DNA of 64,000 nucleotides from Candidatus Bathyarchaeota archaeon (GCA_023131225.1 JAGLZW010000025.1:1-64000); one strand, 5' to 3'; shown: positions 1 to 9,240, counted from the stretch's first letter. Notes: generated by a model not told the origin, from the sequence alone. Numbers and translations: made by a program.

Positions 1-186
1 CATTGGAATTCCAAAAGCAGCAGTCTTGCCCGTTCCGGTCTGAGCCTGCCCAATGACATCTTTGCCTTTTAACAACGGGATTATCGCTTGGGCCTGAATC
101 GGAAAAAGATTATCGAATTCAAGCTCTTCAATCCCCTTCATCACTTCTGAACTCAACGGTAAATCCTTAAAGTATTCCACTTGCAT
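1..186 (-). CDS. DEAD-box RNA helicase, N-terminal fragment (cut by window edge)
   Basis: Reading leftwards from an ATG at 186, 62 codons stay open to the window edge. Residues 28-35 read FPIQAQAI, the Q-motif region that recognises adenine, and residues 48-55 read AQTGTGKT, the DEAD-box motif I that binds ATP phosphates. The spacing between them is as in the family. DEAD-box helicases unwind short RNA duplexes in ribosome assembly or RNA turnover; which role applies cannot be told from the N-terminus. The rest lies outside the window. Confidence 0.9.
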   Translation of the reverse strand, partial: MQVEYFKDLPLSSEVMKGIEELEFDNLFPIQAQAIIPLLKGKDVIGQAQTGTGKTAAFGIPM

Positions 187-468
187 ACGTTTCGTTATTC
201 CTATCACAGATATTTTTCATGAGTCTTAAAAGCTTTCAAAAGCTTCTTAAATTAAGCATGAGTTAATGTGACAACTCCATTAAACCCCATCACTCTATAA
301 AAGAGTTTGCCAAGGCCGCGGGAATTCCCGCGTATACATTGAGACATTTTAGGTCATGGACTTGTGGCGCCGCCGGTAGCATGCACGTGCATTTCTCTTT
401 TCGAAGAGTCGAAGAGTTGAGCGAGTACTTTAGGTCATGATTATCTTAGGGCGATCTAAAGAGACTTC
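187..468. other. Intergenic region with two perfect palindromes
   Basis: No gene is seen. A 16-bp perfect palindrome built on CGGGAATTCCCG lies at 317-332 and a 12-bp palindrome ATGCACGTGCAT at 381-392. The short direct repeat TTTAGGTCATG occurs near 349 and 430. It lies upstream of a truncated transporter gene, so these may be relics of a rearrangement rather than regulatory sites. Confidence 0.4.
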
Positions 469-1168
469 ATGAACTGGATACTCACATCTTCATGCATGCT
501 GTTTTTTCTTCGAGAAACCCTTGAGCAGCCTCAAAAGATCAGGCTTGGAGAGATGCTTGGAGCTTCCAAGAACTCTTTAGGCGCAATAGTAGAAGCTTGG
601 AGAGAAATGCCAAAGACCCTTAAGTTCGTAACAGTGGCGTTTCTGGTGAGCGCTTTTGAAGAACCTATGTTTCGAATGTTCACAGCCCTCTACGTATTTG
701 ACGTAATTGGAGTAGGTGAGATGCAATGGGGCATCGTAAACACTGCTTCAATTGCAGCAACACTCGTTCTAGGTTTCCCTCTCGGCAAAGTTGTTGACAA
801 GATTGGACGGAAGAAATCCATACTCCTCGCCTACACTCTCTTCATCCCATCAACCATACTCTTCATATCTGTAAGGAATTTCCCTCTGCTACTCACTGTA
901 AATCTACTGTTCGCCATGGGAGGATGCTTAATAATGCCAGCTTACAACGCGTTGCTAGCCGACCTGATTCCTAAAGAGAAGAGAGGCAGAATTATGGGAA
1001 CAATCGTAACCTTGAACATCCTGGCAACAGTTCCCGCATCGGCTCTAGGCGGGATCCTCTACGGCGTAGCCCCCCACATATCCCTTCATCTTAGCCATGA
1101 TCCTAGGGGCTACTGTAAGCCTGCTAATACTATTCACAGTTAAGGAGCCCAAGACGAAGGAAGAGTAA
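469..1168 (+). pseudogene. MFS transporter, C-terminal half only, frameshifted
   Basis: The translation matches the second half of a major facilitator transporter: about five or six membrane helices, the loop motif GKVVDKIGRKKS near residue 108, and the conserved LLADLIPKEKRG near residue 165. It resembles the second half of the full-length MFS protein at 19950-21254. The first six helices are missing, since the apparent start at 469 sits inside the central loop. Near 1070-1075 a run of six C breaks the frame; the other frame carries on to the natural hydrophobic helix and a KEPKTKEE tail with stop at 1168. A truncated and frameshifted relic is the simplest reading. A sequencing slip in the C run could explain the frameshift, but not the missing half. 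Confidence 0.8.
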
Positions 1169-1260
1169 ATATCGCAGCGCAGGAAGTAACTCCCGTGACT
1201 CTTGGAACTTTCACAGAGTAATTGCTCTCTCAACATGGATCTGCGATGCTTCGAAACTGA

Positions 1261-1307
1261 TGGGCGGGAGGGATTTGAACCCTCTCCACAGTGGAGACAT
1301 CCCCGCA
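1261..1307 (-). pseudogene. 3' fragment of a class II (long variable arm) tRNA
   Basis: On the minus strand the sequence shows a T-arm with loop TTCAAAT flanked by GAGGG and CCCTC, an acceptor-like CCGCCCA, and before it a 6-bp stem with a 3-nt loop (TCTCCA/TGGAGA), which looks like the long variable arm of a Ser or Leu tRNA. No matching D-arm or 5' acceptor strand (GGGCGGG-like) is found within the next 100 bases. It is best read as a leftover tRNA 3' half, such as an attachment-site copy left by an integrated element. Confidence 0.5.
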
Positions 1308-1500
1308 AACTCCCCTTTTTTATGCGGCGTCCATTTAGTTTTTTGGCTTTTTCTGATGCTTTATAACTCAACAAGTAGATGGCTATTGATATTGTGAACG
1401 TGCCAAATATGAAGCCTTACACGCCAGAGGATGAACAGCTGTTATACATACTGCTCGTAGGGAAGAAAGTAAACATGTGATATCGTGCATGTACACTAAA

Positions 1501-2859
1501 CTATCTTTGAGATGGTTTACTTTTCTCAGGCTCACCGGCTATAACCTCCTCTTCTATGAGCTCAACAATGAGCGTTGGCCCCTCCTTTGCCAAAATTTTT
1601 ACCCTACGATTAGGCTTTATGATCGTGTCTGAACGTGCCCTCCAATACTCACCACGAAACCGAATAAACCCCACTTTCTCCGGGCCAATCTCATCTAACG
1701 TTCGACCAATTCCACCAATAAGTTCAAGCACAGTAAGCCGCTTTTTCTTCGCCTTAACTATCTTATAAAGAACCAACGCTGAGAAACCTGTCAAAATTCC
1801 TACAAAAGCTATCACCACAACCATGAAAAACTGGTACCATTCTGGAGAAATCAGCCATCGTGTAGGATCAAATCGAAGCAAAAGCAACGTTCCTACGGAT
1901 AAACAAAATATTCCAGCTGGACCAAAAAACTGGAGTCCTAGTTCTCTCATCTCCACGAATACTAAAACTCCGCCCAAAGTAATGAGTACAATAGGTAAGA
2001 GATCAACATAGAACCCCAGCCCAATTAAACCCAAGATTAAAAGGACGCCTCCTATGATTTCTCCTTCATATCCAGCGGTGAAGAAGCCAAAAATGACGCC
2101 GTAAACCCCAAGAGTGAACAAGAGATACGCGATCATAGGGTCTGAGATGACACGTAAAACCCGCACATATATGCTTGCCCCCAAATAGTGTATCGCCACA
2201 TTTTTTGTTTGAATCGTCAATTGCCCTTTTTCCGCCACTTCCACGTCAATTCCGTCAACAACATCTAACAGTTCTTCTAGTGTAGTCGCCACTTTTTCTA
2301 TGACTCCATAGTTTTTCGCATCCTCTGCCCCTATGTTAAGGTTCTCCGTCACGAACTTGGCAACAATCGTTTCATTTCTACCGTGCATTTTTGCTCTTTG
2401 CACAATGAACTCCGTTAGCGAATTGATTAACTTTGGATCCTGTATCAACTCTCCAGTTGGGTATGCCCGTGGAGCACAAGATCCTAGAATAGAGAACGGT
2501 GCCATTGCCACTACGTGTGATGAAAGGACGATAAAAGTGCCTGCAGACCATGCCGTTGCTCCTTTCGGATGTACAAACGAAATCACGGGGATAGATGACC
2601 GTTCAATAAGGTCTATAATATTAAATGTTGCATCTAGCGAGCCTCCATGAGTGTTTAAAAGAAGCACCACGGCCTTAGCATTGATTTTGTAGGCTTCATC
2701 CAGCCCCTCCTTAATAAGTTCTGAAGCACCAAAGTTGATCACTCCATCTAATTCTATAACGATCACCGAATCACTGCTGGATCCAAAAGAAGTACAAACA
2801 CCCAGCCATACAGAAAAAAAGAGGATTATAACAAGTACGCGCGCGACACGTAGGCTCAT
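1501..2859 (-). CDS. nfeD: NfeD-like membrane serine protease (long form, STOPP/1510 family)
   Basis: A 452-residue protein. It has an N-terminal signal or anchor helix (about 6-22), a ClpP/crotonase-like protease domain with HGGSLDAT (71-78) and GATAWSAGTF with the likely nucleophile Ser105, a probable partner Lys143, then four to five membrane helices (about 240-360), and a C-terminal OB-fold NfeD domain (about 375-445). In characterised archaeal relatives the protease cleaves the C-terminal tail of the partner stomatin and is linked to membrane quality control. Its start overlaps the end of the slipin gene by four bases, so the two form one operon, slipin first. A GCGCGC tract lies in the signal-peptide coding region. 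Confidence 0.93.
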   Translation of the reverse strand: MSLRVARVLVIILFFSVWLGVCTSFGSSSDSVIVIELDGVINFGASELIKEGLDEAYKINAKAVVLLLNTHGGSLDATFNIIDLIERSSIPVISFVHPKGATAWSAGTFIVLSSHVVAMAPFSILGSCAPRAYPTGELIQDPKLINSLTEFIVQRAKMHGRNETIVAKFVTENLNIGAEDAKNYGVIEKVATTLEELLDVVDGIDVEVAEKGQLTIQTKNVAIHYLGASIYVRVLRVISDPMIAYLLFTLGVYGVIFGFFTAGYEGEIIGGVLLILGLIGLGFYVDLLPIVLITLGGVLVFVEMRELGLQFFGPAGIFCLSVGTLLLLRFDPTRWLISPEWYQFFMVVVIAFVGILTGFSALVLYKIVKAKKKRLTVLELIGGIGRTLDEIGPEKVGFIRFRGEYWRARSDTIIKPNRRVKILAKEGPTLIVELIEEEVIAGEPEKSKPSQR

Positions 2860-3659
2860 TTCTTCTTAACCTGTTCCCCTTTTCCCGCGGTTGCGCGGGC
2901 TATGGCAACGATGTTCCCAAGTTCGCGCAAGTCAGTGGTCGAAGTAACCACTACCAGATTCTTTTCTCGTGCAATGTCTGTCAGTGTTTGGAGCTCTCGC
3001 AACTTTAATGTGATCGGGCTTTTGCTGTAGACTTCTGCGGCAAGCGCCATCTTCTCCGCTGCGATATATTCTCCCTCAGCCACGATGATCCTAGCTCTCT
3101 TCTCTCTCTCAGCCTCTGCTTGCTTTGCAATTGCCCTCTGCATTTCCGCCGGAAGTAGGACATCGCTGATGGCTACCGCGCTCACTTTTATACCCCACGG
3201 GTCGGTAGTCTCATCTATTTCCTCCTGAATCTGCTTTGTGAACTCTGTCGTTTTTATCAACAGGTCATCAAGCTCCGCGTGACCTAAGACATCCCGTAAC
3301 ACGGTCTTTGCTAACGTTTGAGTGGCATGAACGTAATTCTCTACCTCGCAGATCGCCTTTATGGGATCGATCACTCGATAATACACAAACGAGTCTACAT
3401 CGCACCGTATGTTATCCTTCGTAATTATTTTTATCATGCGTGCATCGTATGTTATGGTTCTTAAATCCACTACGCGTGTTTTGTCGATTCCTGGTATAAT
3501 GAAAATCAATCCTGGACCCTTGGCACCGACGAGTCGACCTAAGCGGAAAATAACTGCTCTCTCATATTCTCTCACGATTCTAATCGAAGACGTCAGGATG
3601 GATAGGACAATTATCACGAGAACAAACAAGGCAAGGATTTCATATATCAAAGGAATCAC
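2856..3659 (-). CDS. Slipin / stomatin-like SPFH protein
   Basis: A 267-residue protein. One N-terminal membrane helix (about 5-27) is followed by the SPFH domain, with VREYERAVIFRLGR (about 29-42), GPGLIFIIPGID, the IDPIKAICEVENY segment and the coiled helical part AIAKQAEAEREKRARIIVAEGE. The C-terminus carries a hydrophobic stretch (TLTDIAREKNLVVVTSTT), the kind of region cut by the 1510 protease in relatives. It scaffolds membrane microdomains as an oligomer. It is the first gene of the slipin-nfeD pair, the standard archaeal arrangement. A second SPFH-type gene starts at the right end of the window. Confidence 0.95.
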   Translation of the reverse strand: MIPLIYEILALFVLVIIVLSILTSSIRIVREYERAVIFRLGRLVGAKGPGLIFIIPGIDKTRVVDLRTITYDARMIKIITKDNIRCDVDSFVYYRVIDPIKAICEVENYVHATQTLAKTVLRDVLGHAELDDLLIKTTEFTKQIQEEIDETTDPWGIKVSAVAISDVLLPAEMQRAIAKQAEAEREKRARIIVAEGEYIAAEKMALAAEVYSKSPITLKLRELQTLTDIAREKNLVVVTSTTDLRELGNIVAIARATAGKGEQVKKK

Positions 3660-4584
3660 TGAAAAACCATTGAAAGATGCCCATTAATAAATGTATATCT
3701 CAAGTCCCCCTTCTCCTCCTCAGCACACCCTCCAAAGGAGCCCGTTATATGTACGCACATGTAACCAAAGTGGTTTGCAGAAGAAAAACAATAGGAAGCC
3801 AAGAAAATAGTACTAAAGCACAAGAAACCATACAAAATCTTGAAACAGAACTTATGTTGTGAGTGGAGAACAATATATGAGTATGATACTCAGATCTCTA
3901 ATTCTAGCAACGTTTCTCCTTTTTGGGATACGTCCTAAATGGAGCTCGCGGCTCTAGGCTTGACCATTCTGTTGAATCATCTAATTTTGAAACTGAACGT
4001 AATAGTTCAAATGTTATCCAGCGGGAAGCCTTTGGATAAGGGATATATTCCCAAAGGCCGAGGGACCTTGTAAGCCCAGAATGAACTCCACCAAATCTGT
4101 GATGCGTTCATCACTGCGATTTGCCAGCAAAGGTCAAGAGTAGGCCATTCATATCCTCTGGACTTGCCTTATCAACTGCCTTGCCATTACGATGCTCTTG
4201 CAGAGTACTGTTCAAAACTAACCGCACACTTTGTACACCGCTCCTTGATCAACCATCTCGCTTCAAGAATTTCTTGAATCCTTCTCCATCCATGATTCTC
4301 ACATCTTTCCGCAATCCCATAATGAGAGTCAGACTATCTTCTAATTCAATTTTTATGATCTATGAAAAAGCCTCTTGTATAACTCTTAGTTTTTTGGATT
4401 TGCCTAGATTTTCGGTATTTCATAATCAGTAAGAAACTTGAGCCAGGCTCTTGCCGTTAGTGTGTCTCCAAACAAAGTTTAATAGCTATAGTGGTTATTA
4501 AAAAGGAGAAAAGTATATGCCACGAATAGGTGTGATTGGTGTTTTCAAGACAATCATCAAATGTTTAGGGAGGATGTGCTGACG
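3660..4584. other. Long gene-poor region with a degenerate reading frame
   Basis: No convincing intact gene. On the minus strand, from about 4361 down to a stop at 4111, one frame stays open except for a single TGA and has protein-like composition but no start codon. It includes stretches such as SGVQSVRLVLNSTLQEH. I do not recognise the family. It is probably a decayed gene. The small plus-strand frames at 3677 and 4121 show no ribosome site or recognisable motif and are left out. Confidence 0.35.
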
Positions 4585-4767
4585 ATGGAGATTAAAATTG
4601 GAGATAAGATGAAGATTCCAGCGGATGAGAAGTTTCATCCAGAGAGGGGGCACTTCGGCAAATGTGTGTGGATAAGTGAGGATGGAAAAACTGCAGCGCT
4701 AATGTGTGAAAGGAGCCACGAAGGCAAAAAAACTGCTTTCATGGTGAAAGTCAATTCTGAGAAATGA
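4585..4767 (+). CDS. Small hypothetical protein
   Basis: A 60-residue soluble, charged protein. The ATG at 4585 is chosen because a GGAGG lies about 11 bases upstream; an in-frame ATG at 4561 would lie in front of that site. It has an alternating strand-like pattern (KIGDKMKIP, KCVWISEDGKTAALMCE, KTAFMVKVN), which suggests a small beta-barrel, and two cysteines that do not form a CxxC pair. I do not recognise a family. It stands alone between two gene-poor stretches. Confidence 0.55.
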   Translation: MEIKIGDKMKIPADEKFHPERGHFGKCVWISEDGKTAALMCERSHEGKKTAFMVKVNSEK

Positions 4768-4790
4768 GCTTCTGAAAAGCTCGCGAGCCT

Positions 4791-5062
4791 TCAATCATCT
4801 ATAGACGTTGCAAATTGCACCCCGCCCATTCGCTTTATTCTCGTACGTACAATTTCATAAAGATCTCCCACAATATGTGCTTCAATTATCACTACTAATG
4901 CCTGCATGCTAAATCGTACGCACCATACAACATGAGTGGTTCTTTTACATATTTGATCTTGCGTAGCGTCCGCAACACTTCTACCTCCCTTCTTGGCTCC
5001 GCAAACCTTGAGACAAACAGACCGCTTCTATTGAGAACATCAAAGTAATTTGTCAGTGTTCT
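4791..5062 (-). pseudogene. AsnC/Lrp ligand-binding domain protein, frameshifted
   Basis: Two overlapping minus-strand frames join into one AsnC-type ligand-binding domain (RAM domain). The first gives a strand with EPRREVEVLRTLRKIKYVKEP and then LMLYGAYDLACR, stopping at 4895. The second frame continues as VIIEAHIVGDLYEIVRTRIK and MGGVQFATSID, stopping at 4791. This order matches the family pattern (EPGKE-x-VLE-LRKI-x-VKE, YG-YD, EIV--RI---GV--T--I). There is no HTH in front, so it was a stand-alone RAM-domain protein. The frame break near 4893 and the lack of a clear start show decay. Confidence 0.6.
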
Positions 5063-5463
5063 GTGAAAGCTGATTGTTCTAAATAGCGTCTAAAGTCTTT
5101 CCTAATTCCATCGGATCGGATACTCAGTTTCCTTAAAATATGTATCTGTTGCATCTGCTCTCTCCTATTGACTATTTTTTTTAAAATAGGGATGAGGAAT
5201 CGAAAACACAAATCGACCAGCAGACCTTAAAACCCTAGATGCTTCTGATACTGCCTTTCCGTAGTTTTTAATATCTCAAAGAGGAAGTAGTGGAGGGACT
5301 TTTTAGTTAAGAGGGGTAATGGAGATTGAAGAGAAAAGACATGATGAAGTCATGATGATGCTTCGTACGATCCAGTTTTAACAGATGACAGCAGCTTGGA
5401 ATTATTGAGCAGATAGAAAAATTAGGACTGCTGGAATAAGGAAATATTGTTCTAACATTGTTT

Positions 5464-6000
5464 TTAGATTAATAGTTGGATGCAGTCTGCTATGAAATGA
5501 GCGATTATGGCTCCTAATATGGCGAGTAGAGCATATTTTAGTCCTTCTTTGTAGGGCTTTTCATGGCTTATTTTGCCTACGTAGCTTCCTAGAATGAATG
5601 CCATTATGGTTCCGATTACGAATGTAAGTATTGTAGCTTGGTTTATGGGAAGAACTATGAATGGGGATAATAGAATTAGCACAGCGGCGATTGTTGATGT
5701 GAATGCAAAGAGGGTGTTTGCGAGGATCTCCTTCTTGGAATGTATTCTTGTTGTTGCTCCGAGGTCTGTCGTTTCGTGGATTTGCAATGCTCTTTCCGCT
5801 GATTGAGACATGAAGAACCCGATGGAATTTCCAAATGCGTTGGCAAAGCCACCGATTATTCCAGTAATTATCACAAACCGAGTGGAGGCAGTAACCTCAA
5901 CAACCCCTATTATCAGACCTAAACACATAATCAAACCATCAGCAAGCCCAAAGGCGATTCCTTCTAAACGATAGCTTTCCTTTGATGGTTCTTCAGTCAT
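5464..6000 (-). CDS. VIT1/CCC1-type iron or manganese transporter
   Basis: A 178-residue integral membrane protein with about five helices. The N-terminal helix pair contains the family hallmark GIAFGLADGLIMCLGLIIGV and a second glycine-rich helix GIIGGFANAFGNSIGFFMSQSAE, followed by a short soluble loop and three more helices. CCC1/VIT proteins move Fe2+ or Mn2+ out of the cytosol. ATG at 6000 (MTEEPSKE) is preferred to the ATG at 6039 because the extra 13 residues are unlike the family and the start fits the first helix better. Together with the feo genes at 35-41 kb it points to active iron management, though they are not linked in an operon. Confidence 0.8.
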   Translation of the reverse strand: MTEEPSKESYRLEGIAFGLADGLIMCLGLIIGVVEVTASTRFVIITGIIGGFANAFGNSIGFFMSQSAERALQIHETTDLGATTRIHSKKEILANTLFAFTSTIAAVLILLSPFIVLPINQATILTFVIGTIMAFILGSYVGKISHEKPYKEGLKYALLAILGAIIAHFIADCIQLLI

Positions 6001-6206
6001 CTTGCAGCCCCTTGTTCTAAAAGCTAGCCAGATGACCACGATTTATACATTGTGTTGACAAAGAGGCCAATCGGACCACGAATAAGCCGTCACGTAGTTA
6101 AATTCTTGGAGAGACATGCGATACGCGGACCTGTCCGCTTGGCTACTCTAGTGCTTGGTGGAACATTTTAAAGTCAGATATTCGAAATTGTCTTGTGGTG
6201 TAAGAA

Positions 6207-6914
6207 TTGGTCCTGCCCGCTAAAATCTTCGAGATAAAAGAAGAAGCTAACCCCGAACTAATAGTTGGAAAGCTCAAGGATTTCCGAGAAGAGGAACTTT
6301 ACGAAACAGAGAAGGGCGAAACCGTAAACCTAGTAACAGAAATTCTAGACTTGAAACTAGAAGAGGGCACGGTCTCAGGTGTTTTCAGCAAAGATTTCGT
6401 GCAAAGACGTTTCTACAAACGGAAGTTGATCGAGACCCCCATCACGGAAGAGTCCTCTTTTTGGATTAAATCATTCAATGGAAGAGTTTTCATCATCGTA
6501 TCAGCGCCTTCTGTGGCCCGCGGAGTGAAAAAACTATTAACAAACTACGTTGCGAACAAGCTTAGCAAAGTCCTTTTTATCACGCCGCATGCGATTGTCG
6601 AGGCAAAAATTTCCCACGCAACTCTGAAGAAGCTTCACGAATCAAACCCACAGGCGACAAGGCTCATATGGTTTGACCAGGTTGACATACCTGGCGTAGA
6701 AAAACTTTGTCTGGCAGGATCGGGGCTCACTGATACAAAGCTATATCGTGATTATCTTGAACATGGAAAAATCTGGTATGTCGTCTTTGAAGTCCATAAG
6801 CGCGGGATTACAGTCGGGATGACGAGGAATAGTGTAGTGACACTCTTCAGCAAAAGCACTCCTGAAGAATTCGTAGAATACATCCTAGAAGACATTCTAA
6901 TGCTCATTGAGTAA
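6207..6914 (+). CDS. Conserved-looking hypothetical protein
   Basis: A 235-residue soluble protein with TTG start. No motif I can name. The pattern is mixed alpha/beta: an N-terminal region of strands (VNLVTEILDLKLEEGTVSGV), a middle part FIIVSAPSVARGVKKLLTNYV, and a C-terminal part with WYVVFEVHKRGITVGMTRNS ending in an acidic helix. There are no signal peptide, membrane helices or cysteine clusters. It is transcribed away from the CCC1-like gene and convergent with the next one. Confidence 0.75.
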   Translation: MVLPAKIFEIKEEANPELIVGKLKDFREEELYETEKGETVNLVTEILDLKLEEGTVSGVFSKDFVQRRFYKRKLIETPITEESSFWIKSFNGRVFIIVSAPSVARGVKKLLTNYVANKLSKVLFITPHAIVEAKISHATLKKLHESNPQATRLIWFDQVDIPGVEKLCLAGSGLTDTKLYRDYLEHGKIWYVVFEVHKRGITVGMTRNSVVTLFSKSTPEEFVEYILEDILMLIE

Positions 6915-6934
6915 TAGAATAGGTACACATGGCA

Positions 6935-7354
6935 TTATTCTTCAATCATTCTTGGGTGAACCGAATGACGACAATGGGGACACGTCACTTGACCTCTGGG
7001 GTAACCTGCCCGCCACTTCTTTTTACAAAAAGGACATTGCAACTTCATCGTCTTGCCAGGAAGAAAGAATTTTTGTCGACTGAAAATAAGCACCGCGATC
7101 CCTAAAATCAACGTTGCCACTGCCAAAATTACGAAGTATGCTAGTTTGAATTCGATACTATGAGTCAGAATGAGTTGTTCTTCCCAGAGAAAAGCCCAAA
7201 AGGCTGACATGGGATCTGCGTCAGAAAACAGTTTCGGCCATGCTTTCCACGCCACAACAATAAGTGTAGTAAGCCCAATGAAACAAAGCGTTGCACCAAG
7301 TACATAGCCCAGCTTATGCCGTCGAACTGTCATCTTCAACTTTGCAAACTCCAA
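6935..7354 (-). CDS. Two-helix membrane protein with C-terminal zinc ribbon
   Basis: A 139-residue protein. Hydrophobic helices lie at about 15-35 and 68-88, then a cytosolic tail carries two CxxC knuckles (CPFCKKKW and CPHCRHSV) 18 residues apart, a rubredoxin-like zinc ribbon. The family is common in archaea but I cannot assign a function. The stop is 20 bases from that of the convergent gene on the left. Confidence 0.75.
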   Translation of the reverse strand: MEFAKLKMTVRRHKLGYVLGATLCFIGLTTLIVVAWKAWPKLFSDADPMSAFWAFLWEEQLILTHSIEFKLAYFVILAVATLILGIAVLIFSRQKFFLPGKTMKLQCPFCKKKWRAGYPRGQVTCPHCRHSVHPRMIEE

Positions 7355-7746
7355 ATTTAGGTTGTCTCACAAAAAAGAGTTCTAATTAACTTCTTAAAGT
7401 TGTTATGAATCTAAACATCAGGTTACGTTTACGCTTGTGTGCGAGTAGTTATCTAAAGAGAAACCTTTCAAACAACTTCTAGATGTTCTCTTAACGAATT
7501 TGAGTGTCACATGCACCTGCGTGTTGAAAACGCAAGTTAACTCTCAAGCTCAAGAAAGCTTCAGATATGGTGTTAACACGCGTTAGAGATGTAATAGGTA
7601 GCGTATACTCTGAAAACTCGGCTGAAGATTTTCTAAAGATGTTGGAACCTGCTAAATGACTAGAGTGAAAGTCTGAAGCTTGGAAAAGGTTTATATGAGA
7701 ATTCAACAGATTCAGCTTTCCATTAGTTGTATAAGGAGAAAGTTGA
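7355..7746. other. Intergenic region, nothing recognised
   Basis: About 390 bases without a supportable gene. A minus-strand frame overlapping it has no ribosome site and overlaps the start of the next real gene. The right end holds AAGGTTTATATGAGA near 7685-7699, which could be a TATA-type promoter for the small gene at 7747. Confidence 0.3.
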
Positions 7747-7962
7747 ATGGGAAGATTGCTAAAAAACAAAACGTTGAACTATTGGGTTTGTGGCATAATT
7801 TTCAGTATAATCTTCGCAATAATCGGCGCCATAACCAATTTCGCAATGGATACAGCAGAATTTATCGTAGGAGCTGTTCTTGCATTTATTCTCTACATAA
7901 TTATCATGCCATATATTACTGGGCGTCTGGTGGATTTCGTCTCGGATAGGTGGATGGATTAG
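7747..7962 (+). CDS. Small two-helix membrane protein
   Basis: A 71-residue protein with hydrophobic segments at about 12-33 and 38-58 and charged ends, so probably a helical hairpin. ATG at 7747 follows AAGGAGAAAGTTGA, a good ribosome site about 8 bases ahead. No family is recognised. It stands alone in its transcription unit. Confidence 0.7.
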   Translation: MGRLLKNKTLNYWVCGIIFSIIFAIIGAITNFAMDTAEFIVGAVLAFILYIIIMPYITGRLVDFVSDRWMD

Positions 7963-8152
7963 CCACGTTAGAAAACGTGCGTGCACAAAGAGAGAAATGA
8001 AAATCAACGTACATTGAGAGTAAAGAAAACGCTTTGAGGCTGAGCGTAAAGTTCTTTCTTTTTTCTTGAAGCCTCTAATTAAGGTCTTCTTACAATTATC
8101 CTTTAGTTTTTCCCTAAACCTGTTTTGACAAAAAAAGAGTTGGGAGGTTGCG

Positions 8153-8581
8153 CTATTCGATGCCCCACCGTTTGGTGGCCTTTACTATGATGAAGATTAC
8201 GAAGGCTACGATGATGAAGGTTATCAGCGCTGCCAAGAATTCTCCTACGACGAAAAGCTGGCCAACATAGTTTGGGTCTATTGGGGTCCCCTGGCTATCC
8301 AATTCTGTCGATGGAACTGGTATTTTGAATGTGGCCAAATTTCCAAGGCCGGGTACAGCGAGGCCTATTACGGGCATTACTAAGCCTGTTACAAGTGCTT
8401 GGACAAGGGCACCGAGATAAACACCCATGATAAAGGCGACAGCAAGGCCCATGACTTTGTACTTTGAAAGGAAGTCCCTGAATTCATTCCGCATGCCTTC
8501 CTTTGGTGGCGGGGGTGGCGCCGGCGTCAACAATTCACGAATCTTTGTAAGCTCCTCCAACATTTTATCTTCTTTCGTCAA
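8153..8581 (-). CDS. mscL: Large-conductance mechanosensitive channel
   Basis: A 142-residue protein. The core matches MscL: an amphipathic start (MRNEFRDFLSKYKVMGLAVAFIMGV), the pore helix with alternating small residues GALVQALVTGLVMPVIGL, a loop, and the second helix ALITFIIVAFVIFIIVKA. MscL opens under membrane tension to release solutes in osmotic downshock. Unusually there is a 30-residue N-terminal extension with a proline run (PAPPPPP) before the usual start, and the periplasmic loop contains SQGTPIDPNYVGQ. An internal start at the MRNEF methionine is possible and would give the canonical protein. Confidence 0.9.
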   Translation of the reverse strand: MTKEDKMLEELTKIRELLTPAPPPPPKEGMRNEFRDFLSKYKVMGLAVAFIMGVYLGALVQALVTGLVMPVIGLAVPGLGNLATFKIPVPSTELDSQGTPIDPNYVGQLFVVGEFLAALITFIIVAFVIFIIVKATKRWGIE

Positions 8582-8664
8582 CCTTTTCCCTCAGTGCTCC
8601 CTCATATTCAATTGCTTTTATAAATTGCCCAATTTCAAACATGCCCCGCGCGCATGCCAGCTCG

Positions 8665-9240
8665 CTAAATGAGTAACAAAGCCTTTGTTTTCTTTCTTTT
8701 CCGTTTCTTTTTTGTGGCTTTTTTCTTTTCTACACGTTTCTTGGCTGGTTTTCTTTTCTTTTTTGCCTGTTTGCTTACGCTTGTGGGTGCAGGGATTTTT
8801 TGTTTGCCCAAGACGGTTCTGAAGGCTCCATGTTTAGGACATTTGAAAAGCCCTATGTGAAGTTGAACTCTTTCACCTTTTCGGTTTGGGCGTCCCGCCA
8901 TCTTCCAAGTCTTTCTCGGCTTGGCTATTTCCATTCCACACTTGGGGCATTTAGCCACCCAGCCTTTTCCAGCTATAAAATACATTCGTCCCCTAACGAT
9001 TTTCATATTAGTCTTTCTTTTCTCCACCAAACGATAAAGGAGGGCAGTAAAATCTGCTATGGCGAAGGTTGACATTTTACTGATTTCAGGGGTACTGAAT
9101 TCCGTGTGATAGCGTATTCCCTCCATTATTTCTTGGGACGTGAAGGCTCGATCTTTTCGTTGTTCCAAAAAAGAAAGTATTTCCTCTTCTACTTTGCTGT
9201 GGAGTTTTCCATTTTCAAACTTTTTCTTATTTATGGGCAT
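8665..9240 (-). CDS. Basic nucleic-acid-binding-like protein with wHTH, zinc knuckles and lysine-rich tail
   Basis: A 191-residue protein. The first 90 residues look like a winged helix (EEEILSFLEQRKDRAFTSQE, then a wing ending in RMYFIAGKGW). Next come CPKCGM and a later single FKCPKHG, which could bind zinc together. Residues 145-188 are almost all Lys/Arg/Ala, ending KALLLI. The whole suggests a DNA- or RNA-associated protein of unknown role. Because the tail is highly repetitive at the base level (AAG/AAA), its length may vary between strains. Confidence 0.7.
   Translation of the reverse strand: MPINKKKFENGKLHSKVEEEILSFLEQRKDRAFTSQEIMEGIRYHTEFSTPEISKMSTFAIADFTALLYRLVEKRKTNMKIVRGRMYFIAGKGWVAKCPKCGMEIAKPRKTWKMAGRPNRKGERVQLHIGLFKCPKHGAFRTVLGKQKIPAPTSVSKQAKKKRKPAKKRVEKKKATKKKRKRKKTKALLLI

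Noticed and set aside
1045-1374. A 109-residue minus-strand protein
   Set aside because: Its middle is the translation of the tRNA fragment and the end overlaps the MFS relic antisense.
1379-1480. A 33-residue frame after the tRNA fragment
   Set aside because: Short, without a ribosome site, and not conserved in any way I can see; it may be a gene remnant.
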